From: Myxococcales bacterium
Lineage (GTDB): Bacteria > Myxococcota_A > Polyangia > Polyangiales > Polyangiaceae
Direction of reading: 5' to 3'
Assembly (NCBI GenBank): GCA_013298325.1
Contig: JAAFHJ010000005.1
Span: 6,509 to 32,662, forward strand
DNA length: 26,154 bases
Part shown: in pieces, positions 15,380 to 23,512 of the stretch
How the letters are laid out: each line of letters begins with the position of its first letter
Position numbering within the stretch: position 1 is the first letter of the stretch
Notes under the pieces: model-generated
Database searches by the model: none
The model's input: only the letters and a program-made list of their open reading frames with translations
What the model was told of the DNA's origin: nothing
Translations under genes and position numbers: made by a program

Positions 15380-17179
15380 ATGAGCCAGCGCTTCGTCCGT
15401 TGCGTGCACTGCCGCATGCCGCATGCCGCGGCGGCGACCGTATGCCCGGCGACGGGGCTGCCGCTGCCGGGCGTTTCGCGGAGCAACGATGAGGAGCGTC
15501 CGCGTCGGGCGGCCCCGGTCGTCGTGCCGACGCCGGATACTGCACCGCCAAAGCGCCCCGAGGCGAGCCGCGCCCCGAAAATTGCGCGGCCTTATCGGGA
15601 AGATCTGCTCGGCCAAGTGATCGGTGGCCGCTACCGGATCAAGAGCGTTCTCGGGCAGGGCGGCATGGGCACGGTCTTCGAAGCCGAGCACCTCACGCTC
15701 GGCCGCGAGGTCGCGATCAAGGTCTTGAATCCGACCCACGCCGCGAAAAAAGTGAGCGTAGCGCGCTTCCATCAGGAGGCGAAAGCGGCCGGAAATATTG
15801 GGCATCCGAACATCTGCGCCGTCTACGATCTCGGCGAGCACGAGGGGAGCCCCTACCTCGCGATGGAGAAGCTCGAGGGGGAGACCTTCGCCGATCGCAT
15901 CGCCCGCGAGCAGAAGCTCCCCTTGCACGACGTCTGCGAAGTGCTCCTCCAGGTGCTCGCCGGGCTCTCGGCGGCCCACGAGAAAGGGGTCATGCACCGC
16001 GATATCAAGCCAGAGAATATCTTCCTGGCGAAGCGCGCTCATGGCCCTTCCATCGTGAAAATCCTCGACTTCGGCGTGTCGAAGTTCATGGCGGGCGGCA
16101 TCGGCGACGGCGACGACGAACTGTCGCTCACCCGCACCGGAATGGTCATGGGGACCCCCTATTACATGGCCTCCGAGCAAGCGCGCGGCGAGCGGAAGCT
16201 CGATGGGCGCGTCGACGTCTACGCGACCGGTGTCATGCTCTACGAGGCACTCACCGGCAAGCGCCCGTTTTTGGCGCCGAATTACAATGCTCTCCTCCTC
16301 GCGATCTTGAGCGCAACGCCGAAGCCGCTCCGCGATCATCGCCCCGACGTACCGCCGGCGCTGGACCAGATCGTCACGCGCGCCATGATGCGTGATCGCG
16401 AAAAGCGGTACCCGACGGCCGCCGATTTTCGTCGTGATCTTCAGGCGTTTGCGCAAACGCTCCCCGCGCGCCCGGCAGCGCCGGCCCCCGCTCCGGCCGG
16501 CCCACAGGCCGTTGCGGCGCCCCCCGCTCCGAGGGAACGCCCCGCGCCGGCGCGAGAACCAGAAGCCGCCCGCCCGGCAGATACGGCCCCGCAACCGCGC
16601 CCGGCACCTGTTTTTGTTCAAGTTCCGCGTATTCAGGCGCCGACGAGTGTCCGCGGGACCGGCTTCACGACCGGCGACGTCGAGGCGGTGCCCCCGCCTG
16701 CTGAACCGGCGATGCCTGCGCCCCGCCCGGCGGCAGGCAGGCCGGTCCCCCTGGCGCCGGCGACGGTCCGCGACGCGACACCGGGGCGTGTCCAGCCACC
16801 GGTGCTTCGGCCACGAAAAGGGCTACTCCCGCGAAATTTGCCCGATTTTTCCTTCGCGGAAACCTACACCGGCTCGATGAACCTCCTCGAAGAGCCGCTG
16901 GTGCGCCCCGAACCGGCCCCCGTCCGCGGATCGGAGGAGCCCACGGTGGCTGCGCGGAAGCCTCGACCGGTACTTTTTGAGGACGACGAGCGGACCCAGG
17001 TCGTCGATCCCCGCGAGATCTTCGGCCGCGATCCGTCGCTCGATCCCGGCGAATCTTCGAAAAACCTCGACAAATCGGGAGCGCCTCCCCAAAAGCCTGC
17101 GGCGAGCGCCGAAGACGAGTGGGAAGGTCGCACCGAAATCTACGATCCCGATCCGGACAGCCGCGGCGGACGACGCTGA
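15380..17179 (+). CDS. Hanks-type Ser/Thr protein kinase with N-terminal zinc-ribbon-like motif
   Basis: The 599-residue product starts with a short Cys motif (Cys 8, Cys 11, Cys 22; CVHC and VCPATG) like a partial zinc ribbon. After a linker the kinase domain (about 84-358) has the Gly loop GQGGMGTVF, VAIK with Lys 114, catalytic HRD at 206-208 (MHRDIKPEN), DFG at 230-232 and activation segment MGTPYYMASEQ. All catalytic residues are present, so it should phosphorylate Ser/Thr on partners. Residues 363-599 are a Pro/Ala-rich tail with no membrane helix; near the end ERTQVVDP and GRTEIYDP look like phospho-Thr docking sites for FHA-domain proteins, an inference. The protein is probably cytoplasmic. 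A small VOC-fold gene follows after 16 bp and is probably co-transcribed. The substrates are unknown. Confidence 0.92.
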   Translation: MSQRFVRCVHCRMPHAAAATVCPATGLPLPGVSRSNDEERPRRAAPVVVPTPDTAPPKRPEASRAPKIARPYREDLLGQVIGGRYRIKSVLGQGGMGTVFEAEHLTLGREVAIKVLNPTHAAKKVSVARFHQEAKAAGNIGHPNICAVYDLGEHEGSPYLAMEKLEGETFADRIAREQKLPLHDVCEVLLQVLAGLSAAHEKGVMHRDIKPENIFLAKRAHGPSIVKILDFGVSKFMAGGIGDGDDELSLTRTGMVMGTPYYMASEQARGERKLDGRVDVYATGVMLYEALTGKRPFLAPNYNALLLAILSATPKPLRDHRPDVPPALDQIVTRAMMRDREKRYPTAADFRRDLQAFAQTLPARPAAPAPAPAGPQAVAAPPAPRERPAPAREPEAARPADTAPQPRPAPVFVQVPRIQAPTSVRGTGFTTGDVEAVPPPAEPAMPAPRPAAGRPVPLAPATVRDATPGRVQPPVLRPRKGLLPRNLPDFSFAETYTGSMNLLEEPLVRPEPAPVRGSEEPTVAARKPRPVLFEDDERTQVVDPREIFGRDPSLDPGESSKNLDKSGAPPQKPAASAEDEWEGRTEIYDPDPDSRGGRR

Positions 17180-17195
17180 GCGGCGAGGAGACAAC

Positions 17196-17525
17196 ATGTT
17201 GAACGGCGGAACGGCAACCGGCGCACCGACGCTCTCGGTGGGCGATTTGGGGCGCGAAGTGCGCTTCTTTGTTGAAACCCTTGGTGCGAAACTCGTCGAT
17301 CTTGCAGGAGATCACGCGCAGATCGACCTTGGGGACGATTTTGTCGTGACTCTTACGACGGCCGCCGGCAAGACGACGCCGATCACCTTCTTCACCCGCG
17401 GGGATTTTGAAGAGACCCTCGGCGTCTACGAGAATCGAGGCATCGCGTTCACGCGCGAAGGCGCCGCCGCTGCCTCGTTCGTGGATCGAGACGGCAACCG
17501 GCTCCGTATCGCCGCAAAGAGCTGA
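17196..17525 (+). CDS. Small VOC/glyoxalase-fold protein, probably non-metal
   Basis: The 109-residue product has the length and order of one vicinal-oxygen-chelate module pair: TLSVGDLGREVRFFVETLGA (strand, helix, with the typical G after the helix), then strands around QIDLGDDFVVTLTT, ITFFTRGD, and the closing FVDRDGNRLRI. The residues that bind metal in glyoxalase I-type enzymes are not in place: the first strand lacks the usual His, and the final strand has Arg where Glu is normal. It is therefore more likely a binding protein than a metalloenzyme. A strong Shine-Dalgarno (GAGGAG) precedes ATG 17196. It follows the kinase gene by 16 bp and could be a substrate or ligand sensor for it. Only one base separates its stop from the converging patatin-like gene. 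Confidence 0.8.
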   Translation: MLNGGTATGAPTLSVGDLGREVRFFVETLGAKLVDLAGDHAQIDLGDDFVVTLTTAAGKTTPITFFTRGDFEETLGVYENRGIAFTREGAAAASFVDRDGNRLRIAAKS

Positions 17526-17526
17526 T

Positions 17527-18837
17527 TTAGCTCCCGATTTTCGGGAAGGTCGGCAAAGAACTCGGCGGCGGGACCGACGGGTATTTCTGGCGGTCGGCGG
17601 GGGGGAGCTCTTCGACCTGCGGGCGATCGGATTCGGCGTCCTCAAAAAACGCGAGAATTTCATGGCGCCGCGCGTGGGCGTCCGAGCGGCCGAGTTCGAT
17701 CAGGGTGCGGCAGAAGGTGCCATCGAAGAGCAGGTAGCTCGCGAGGTCCGATTCGTCGCCGGCGCCGACGTCGAGCAGGTTCAAGATCTGCTTCACGAAC
17801 ATCGGGTTTCCCAAGAATTTTCCGCGCCTTACGTGCGCTGCAGCGAGACGGCCGAGGTCTTCGCTGGGACGGACGGCGAGGCTGGAAACCGGGCTGTACG
17901 GCATGCCGCCGCGACGCTTCACGAGTTCGTTGATTTTCGAAGTAAATTCGTTCCCGTAGACGCTCGTCCCGTCGGCAAGAACCTGATTGATGCGCGAAAG
18001 CAGCTCGATGTCGACGTCGATGTGGTCGAGGAGGAAGGCGTTCAGCACTTTTCCGAGCAAAAATGCTGCTCCGGGGACGCGGGCCGCCTCGCGGGAGTCC
18101 TCGCTGACGACCACCCCGCGGACTTCCCGCGACGAGCCGACGGCGAGGATGTGGCTCGCTCCGAGGCGAAGCGCTGGCGCGATCGGCGTGTTCTGGCGCA
18201 GGCCACCGTCGATGTAGAGGGATCCGTCGATACGAACCGGCGGAAATACCAAAGGAATTGCGGCACTTGCAAGAGCGTGCGTCGGCCCGATGTGGTCCGC
18301 CCGGAACAGCGTGCGGGGCGGGGCGGCCGCCGGGAGGGCGACGTCGGGGGAGGTCTGCATGAAGACGACCGTGCGCCCCGTCGCGACCTCGGTGGTGGAG
18401 ACGGTGAGGCCGTGAAGCGCGCGGTTCCGGATGGAACGAGCAACAGAACGCCAACGAATCTCGCGAGCTACGAGCTCGGCAAGTGGCTCTGCGTTGAAGA
18501 AGCCGGTCTCCCGCGTCCCTCCGGTGAGGAGCTTCGGGATCGACCAGAGCTGCTTCGGACCGAAGCGGACGACCTTCGTGAACTCAAGCTCACTCCACAT
18601 GGAGACCAGCCGGCGGAGCCCCTGGCTGGTGTCGTCGAGGTGGGAGGCGAGGTAGCAGCCGTTGATGGCGCCGACGCTGGTGCCGCTGATGATGTCGACG
18701 CGCGGGCTCTTTCCGCGGAGGCGGGCGAGCTCATCGAAGACGTACCAGAGGACGCCAACCTCGTAGGCGCCACGAGCGCCACCGCCGCTCAAGATTAGGG
18801 CCGTGCGTTTCGGGGCGGCATGGGGCGAAGAAGACAT
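17527..18837 (-). CDS. Patatin-like phospholipase
   Basis: The 436-residue product carries the patatin catalytic set: oxyanion motif GGGARG at 18-23, nucleophile motif GTSVG with Ser 54, and the dyad Asp in DGG at 210-212 (SLYIDGGLRQNTP). Enzymes of this family cleave acyl chains from phospholipids. The C-terminal half (about 230-436) is helical and less familiar, ending in a Pro/Ser-rich tail. No signal peptide or membrane segment is visible, so it is predicted to be cytoplasmic. ATG 18837 starts just before the first strand; no Shine-Dalgarno sequence is seen. It lies 70 bp downstream of the kinase/STAND gene on the same strand and may be co-transcribed with it. Related proteins serve in lipid turnover, virulence or membrane-attacking defence; the sequence alone does not decide. 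Confidence 0.9.
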   Translation of the reverse strand: MSSSPHAAPKRTALILSGGGARGAYEVGVLWYVFDELARLRGKSPRVDIISGTSVGAINGCYLASHLDDTSQGLRRLVSMWSELEFTKVVRFGPKQLWSIPKLLTGGTRETGFFNAEPLAELVAREIRWRSVARSIRNRALHGLTVSTTEVATGRTVVFMQTSPDVALPAAAPPRTLFRADHIGPTHALASAAIPLVFPPVRIDGSLYIDGGLRQNTPIAPALRLGASHILAVGSSREVRGVVVSEDSREAARVPGAAFLLGKVLNAFLLDHIDVDIELLSRINQVLADGTSVYGNEFTSKINELVKRRGGMPYSPVSSLAVRPSEDLGRLAAAHVRRGKFLGNPMFVKQILNLLDVGAGDESDLASYLLFDGTFCRTLIELGRSDAHARRHEILAFFEDAESDRPQVEELPPADRQKYPSVPPPSSLPTFPKIGS

Positions 18838-18907
18838 GTTCGACGGGCGGGGGGACCGCTCAAAGGGGGCGCGTCGCGGGGGGCGACCGGTAAAATACGC
18901 GAATTTC

Positions 18908-21900
18908 CTACAAAACAGAGCCGTCAGATGCGGCGCCATCGAGCAGGTAGAGAGAGCGTTCAACGCCGGGAGCGGGCGTCGAGTCGAACAGTGCCAGAAT
19001 CGGTGGCCGCATTGAAAACAAACGGCGAAATCGCGGATCCCGAATCTCGTTGGAGAGAGCTGTCGCGTAGTCGACCGCCCGCTGGCGCGCAGTCGGCGCC
19101 TGCGGCGAACCGGCACGCTTGAGCGCGTCGGCACAAAGCAGGCGAATTTCCAGACCGTATTCGCACCCTTGGACCGTCTCGACGCCACCAAGTGCCATCG
19201 TGCCGAGGAGCGTCGCGATGTGCACCTCGCCGATTTCTACGCGGGCCGAAGCCTCGAGCGCCATTGCATAATACATGTATGCAACGAGCGCTTGCGACTC
19301 AGCCTCGTGGCGCGCCTCAAGGGCAAGCTCGGCCGCCCGGCGAGGCTGCCGCTCGGCGAGGTGGAGCGCCGCACGGACGAGCTTGGCGTGGGTGCTGTCG
19401 TAGGCATTTCGCGCGGCGGTGGCGAGGGCAAGCGCTTCGTCGACGACGGTCCTTGCTTCGTCCAAATCTCCGTATTCAAGGGAAATTTCAGCAAGAACGA
19501 TCATGTAGTCGGCGCGGCTCTCCTCATCGCCGTAGCGCTCATGAAGCTCGCCCGCCCGCTGGAGATGGGCGCGCGCCGTCGGCAAGTCACCGAGCCGGGC
19601 AAAGGCGACGGCAAGGTTCGTGATCGTCTTGGCGAGTGCGAAACGCGCACCGATAGAGAGGTCGAGGGTGAGCGACTGCTGACCGAGGGCGAGGGCATCC
19701 TCGTAGCGCCCCTGAACCCACATCGCGAAGGCGAGCGCGTTTCGGATGCGGGCCTCTAGCCGGCGGGCGTTGGCGATCTTCGCGTAGGCGATGGCATCGG
19801 CGTAGGCATCGACCGCCTCCCGCACGCGACCGACGCGGCGGAGCAAAACCCCTCGATTTACAAGCACTTCTGCACGCGTTCGCGGCGGGATATGGCGCCC
19901 CATCTTCGGGTCGCTCGCCGACAAGGCGCGGTCGCACGCAGCGAGCGCCCCCTGGACGTCGCCGAGTTCACGAAGGAACTCGGAAGAGAGCGCCTCCGCT
20001 TCAATCGCGAGGTTTACGAGCTCGGCCTTCGAGGCGAGCGACGCCGCCCGTAACGCGCGCGGGAGGCCCTGCTCGAGGCGCGCATCGTCGAGTTCAAACC
20101 GTGCAATATGCAACAACGCCCCCGCCACGGGGCGAGCAGTCCCCGCCACCTTGGCTGAGCGCTTCAACTCCATAAGAACTCGAATTCGCTCTTTTTTCTT
20201 ACCAGTATGGCGAAAGAGCATATCGAGAGCTTCGAGGCAGACGAAGCGACGCGTGTCCCCGGCGGGGAGGGCCACAAGCGCCTTCTGGAAGTAGCGGGTC
20301 GCGAGCGGGAGCTCGTGATCGTTTCGCGCAGCCTGCGCAGCTTCGATGTAGAAATGTGCTGCCGTTTCGCGAAGTTCCCCCTTCTCTAGGTGCCTCGCGA
20401 CGATGGCCGGGCCGAGGTCCTTTCGCGCGCCACGCGCAAAGAGCTGCCCGACGGCGGCGTGCATGCGGACTTTCCGAACACGATCGAGGCCCGCATACGC
20501 AACGTCGCGGGTGAGCGGGTGGCGGAAGTCGACGGCATCCAGGACGCGACTTCTGCCGTGACTCCGGGCGTCGCAGAGGCCGCGTGTGCAGAGTCGCGCC
20601 GCGCACGATTCCGCGTCGGCTCCGGCGAGCGCGCTCAATTCATCGGCGGTAAGCGCCCCTCCGGCGACGGCGAGCCAATGCACAATGGCCCGTTCGTCTT
20701 CCGGGAGCTCGAGGATGCGGTCGGCGACGAGCTGCTCAAGCGTCGACGGGAGGTCGAAGAGATCGCCGGCCCCCTCTTTTCGCACCAGTTCCGGCTCGCC
20801 GTCCTCGGCCCCGGCGCTCGTGCCGTCGCTCGCGCTTCGATTGACGAGGCGGAGCGTGCCCCGCTCGAGCATCGCGTCGATCATTTCAAGGAGAAAGAAG
20901 GGATTCCCGCCGACGCGTGCCCCAATTTCACGAACGATTTCCGAAACTCCGCGCTTGAGGCCCAACCGATTCTCGACGAGCCGCACCTGCTCGTCCTCGT
21001 CGAGCGAATCGAGGGGGATCGGAATCGCGGCGGCGGGGAGGGTCGGCGCGCGCTCATCGGTCCGCGTCACGAGAAGGACGAAGAGCGCAAAGGGGAACGG
21101 TTCAGCAAAAATTGCTGAGAATGCCTCCCAAGACTGACGATCGATCCACTGAAAACTCTCAAGAACGAACACGACCGGGTCGCGGCCACAGAGTGCAATC
21201 AAGAAGCTGCGAAGACCATGCACCACGAGCTTCTTGAAGCTCTCGCCGTCATCTTCGTCGCCGGAGTTCTTGCGAGCGGCAAGCTCCGCAAGCTTATGAA
21301 TTGCCGGATGGTTTTCGAGTTCACGCGTCCCTAGGGCGACAATGGAACGCGCGACTTCGTCGACCGACTCATTTCCATCAAGGCCGAGCGTATCGCGGAC
21401 AAGTTCAATCGCAGTTGCGTAGGGATTCTCCGTCGAAACGGGGCTCGCTTCCGCGCGAAGCACGCGGTGCGGCTCGCGGATCTCATTTAAGAAAGCTTGA
21501 ACGAGCGCGCTCTTCCCAATGCCGAGTTCGCCGGTTACGGCACGGAGGACGAGCTGGCCACGACCGCGGGACGTCGCCGCGTGGAAGGCAGAGACGAGAT
21601 CGGCCCGGGCCCCATCGCGGCCGACAAGATCGCTCCCGCTCGTCGCCGCGATCCGCGCGCGCTCCTCGGCGGAGAGGGCACGCACAAGCTCATGTACGCG
21701 AAGTTCTGGAGGAAGTTGCGCGCCGCGCGTGTCGTCCACATCGAGGATGCGCTCATCCCCCCACAAGAAATCTCGGCGCAAGATCCGTTGGAGGCCCCCG
21801 GCGACGAAGGTCTTGCCCGGCGGCGTCTGGTCAAGCAGAAGCGCACCGAGCCAATGGGCCGACTCGGGCATGGCGAAGCGAACGAGATGGCCGTTCTTGT

Positions 21901-23365
21901 CGCGCGGGCCGGTCGCCGTGGCCCGTACCAGGGCAAGCGATGCGGAAAAAAGCGGGTCATCTCCGTCACTTGCCGCAAGGATTGCCTCTTGGGCCTCCTT
22001 GGCAAGCATCGCCGCTTCAAAGGGGGCGCGCGCATGTTTCGCGGCGGTACCGGCGATGGCCGTGGCGTCGCACGCGCCGTCCCAATGCCAGCGCATTCGG
22101 TACTTGAAGGCCATTTCGCCAAGCATTCGCTTCAGCGGCGCGAGCTGGCGCTCCAGGTTTCCGCCGGAGAGGCCGGCGCGCGGGTGGAGCCGAAGGCGGA
22201 CGACCACAACGTGGCGGACTTCCGGTCGCTCCCCGCGCTCTTTTTCGTGCTCGCGCCCCGGTTCGGGACCGACAATCGACGCTGCGGCAATCGATTTGTT
22301 GGCATCACGGGCTTTTCGGTCGGCCACCGTCCGCGGCGACTCGACGTCGCCCGCCCCCACGAGGTGGAGCGCTTCGTCGCGAACACGACTCGCTGCCGGA
22401 AAGAGATCGGCCAGCGTCTCTTCGAGGCGCAGGCTGTCAATCATCTCTTGATGCTCGAGAAGCAGCCGATTCAGCGCCTCCACGAGCTTTCGACCATTCA
22501 GGAAACGGTCGTCGGGATTCTTCTGCAGAAGCTTTAGAACGACCGCTTCAATGGCTTCAGGAATCTCCGGCCGGATGCGACTCGGTGGCTCGATGACACC
22601 GGAGCGAACAATGTCGAGAAGTGCTTCGCCACCAAGTCCCGCGTGGAGCGGCTGGAGGGTGAGCGCTTCCCAAAAAAGAACGCCAAGTGAATAGAGATCG
22701 GAGCGCCGATCCACTTTTTCCCCACGAGCTTGCTCAGGGGACATGTAGCCAAATTTGCCCTTAATTACGCCTGCTTCGTCCTCCGTAAAGCGCGCACTTG
22801 CAATCCCGAAGTCGGCAATTTTTACCGCGCCTTCAAAGGAAAGAAGGACGTTCGACGGGCTGACGTCACGGTGCACGATTTGTAGCGGATGCCCCTGATC
22901 GTCCTTCCGCTCGTGGGCGTAGTGGAGCCCTTTTGCGACTTCAGCAACGATCCACGCGACGAGGTAAGGGTCGAGTGCGGCGCTGGCAAACGGGCGGTTT
23001 GACCCCTGCTCGAACGCGGATTGAACCTTGCGCGCTTGCGACAAGACCTGCCCGAGATCAGGCCCTTCCACGTACTCCATCGCGAGCACGTGCCCCTCTT
23101 GGGGGACCTCGAAAAACTCATAAACCTGAACGACATTGGGATGGTTCAGGCGCGTGGCGAGCTTCGCCTCGTCGATGAACATGCCGCGAAAGCGCCGCGA
23201 ACTGCCGTAGCTAGGGAGGATCCGCTTCACGACAAGCGTCTTCGCCGTCTCCTCGGCGCCCCGTTTGCACGCGAGAAAAACCTCGGCCATCCCCCCTTTT
23301 CCAAGGCGACGGAGGATCTCGAAGTCGGCGATTTTTGAGGGGAGGTTGGGCGGGCTTTCGGCCAT
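18908..23365 (-). CDS. Ser/Thr kinase - degenerate cyclase - STAND ATPase - TPR fusion protein
   Basis: The 1485-residue product has four modules. The kinase domain (about 15-300) has the Gly loop GKGGMAEVF, Lys 47, HRD at 165-167 in the form HRDVSPSN, DFG at 185-187 and GYMSPEQ. Residues about 380-540 resemble a class III nucleotide cyclase homology domain (RHVVVVRLRL, MRWHWDGACDATAIAG, GLQRILRRDFLW), but the first metal-binding Asp is missing. Residues about 580-1000 form a STAND/AAA-like ATPase with VGRD, P-loop GELGIGKS at 612-619 and VVFVLESFQW where VLDDLQW is usual. From about 1030 to 1430 TPR-like helical repeats form the sensor arm. The order matches the family annotated as TOMM-system kinase/cyclase fusion proteins, and recalls mycobacterial PknK. 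No TOMM biosynthesis genes are in the window. ATG 23365 immediately precedes the kinase domain; no Shine-Dalgarno is evident. Confidence 0.9.
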   Translation of the reverse strand: MAESPPNLPSKIADFEILRRLGKGGMAEVFLACKRGAEETAKTLVVKRILPSYGSSRRFRGMFIDEAKLATRLNHPNVVQVYEFFEVPQEGHVLAMEYVEGPDLGQVLSQARKVQSAFEQGSNRPFASAALDPYLVAWIVAEVAKGLHYAHERKDDQGHPLQIVHRDVSPSNVLLSFEGAVKIADFGIASARFTEDEAGVIKGKFGYMSPEQARGEKVDRRSDLYSLGVLFWEALTLQPLHAGLGGEALLDIVRSGVIEPPSRIRPEIPEAIEAVVLKLLQKNPDDRFLNGRKLVEALNRLLLEHQEMIDSLRLEETLADLFPAASRVRDEALHLVGAGDVESPRTVADRKARDANKSIAAASIVGPEPGREHEKERGERPEVRHVVVVRLRLHPRAGLSGGNLERQLAPLKRMLGEMAFKYRMRWHWDGACDATAIAGTAAKHARAPFEAAMLAKEAQEAILAASDGDDPLFSASLALVRATATGPRDKNGHLVRFAMPESAHWLGALLLDQTPPGKTFVAGGLQRILRRDFLWGDERILDVDDTRGAQLPPELRVHELVRALSAEERARIAATSGSDLVGRDGARADLVSAFHAATSRGRGQLVLRAVTGELGIGKSALVQAFLNEIREPHRVLRAEASPVSTENPYATAIELVRDTLGLDGNESVDEVARSIVALGTRELENHPAIHKLAELAARKNSGDEDDGESFKKLVVHGLRSFLIALCGRDPVVFVLESFQWIDRQSWEAFSAIFAEPFPFALFVLLVTRTDERAPTLPAAAIPIPLDSLDEDEQVRLVENRLGLKRGVSEIVREIGARVGGNPFFLLEMIDAMLERGTLRLVNRSASDGTSAGAEDGEPELVRKEGAGDLFDLPSTLEQLVADRILELPEDERAIVHWLAVAGGALTADELSALAGADAESCAARLCTRGLCDARSHGRSRVLDAVDFRHPLTRDVAYAGLDRVRKVRMHAAVGQLFARGARKDLGPAIVARHLEKGELRETAAHFYIEAAQAARNDHELPLATRYFQKALVALPAGDTRRFVCLEALDMLFRHTGKKKERIRVLMELKRSAKVAGTARPVAGALLHIARFELDDARLEQGLPRALRAASLASKAELVNLAIEAEALSSEFLRELGDVQGALAACDRALSASDPKMGRHIPPRTRAEVLVNRGVLLRRVGRVREAVDAYADAIAYAKIANARRLEARIRNALAFAMWVQGRYEDALALGQQSLTLDLSIGARFALAKTITNLAVAFARLGDLPTARAHLQRAGELHERYGDEESRADYMIVLAEISLEYGDLDEARTVVDEALALATAARNAYDSTHAKLVRAALHLAERQPRRAAELALEARHEAESQALVAYMYYAMALEASARVEIGEVHIATLLGTMALGGVETVQGCEYGLEIRLLCADALKRAGSPQAPTARQRAVDYATALSNEIRDPRFRRLFSMRPPILALFDSTPAPGVERSLYLLDGAASDGSVL

Positions 23366-23512
23366 CGGGGAAGTCGTCGCGGATCGGCGCACACGGCCGG
23401 AGAAATTTGAGGTAGATGAAACTGTTGTTGTCGAGCGCGCCAAGCCGGGTTTTTCTACCGGCCACGTGCCCGTTTACTCCTACCCCGTACGTCGCCCCCC
23501 TGCGAGTGATCC

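Noticed and set aside
15293..16621. Upstream extension of the minus-strand lipoprotein frame
   Set aside because: It is antisense to the kinase gene, and the lipoprotein signal peptide fixes the start at 15292.
18838..19191. N-terminal extension of the patatin-like protein
   Set aside because: It would overlap the end of the kinase/STAND gene, is Arg/Ser-rich without domain character, and the patatin fold begins right after ATG 18837.
23425..23462. Possible sigma-70 promoter (TTGTCG, 17 nt, TTTTCT) for the J-domain gene
   Set aside because: Only about 4 of 6 and 3 of 6 bases match consensus, which is close to background.
23437..23463. Inverted repeat GCCGG-GTTTTTCTA-CCGGC in the divergent region
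   Set aside because: It has only 5-bp arms in GC-rich sequence; too short to call an operator without comparative data.
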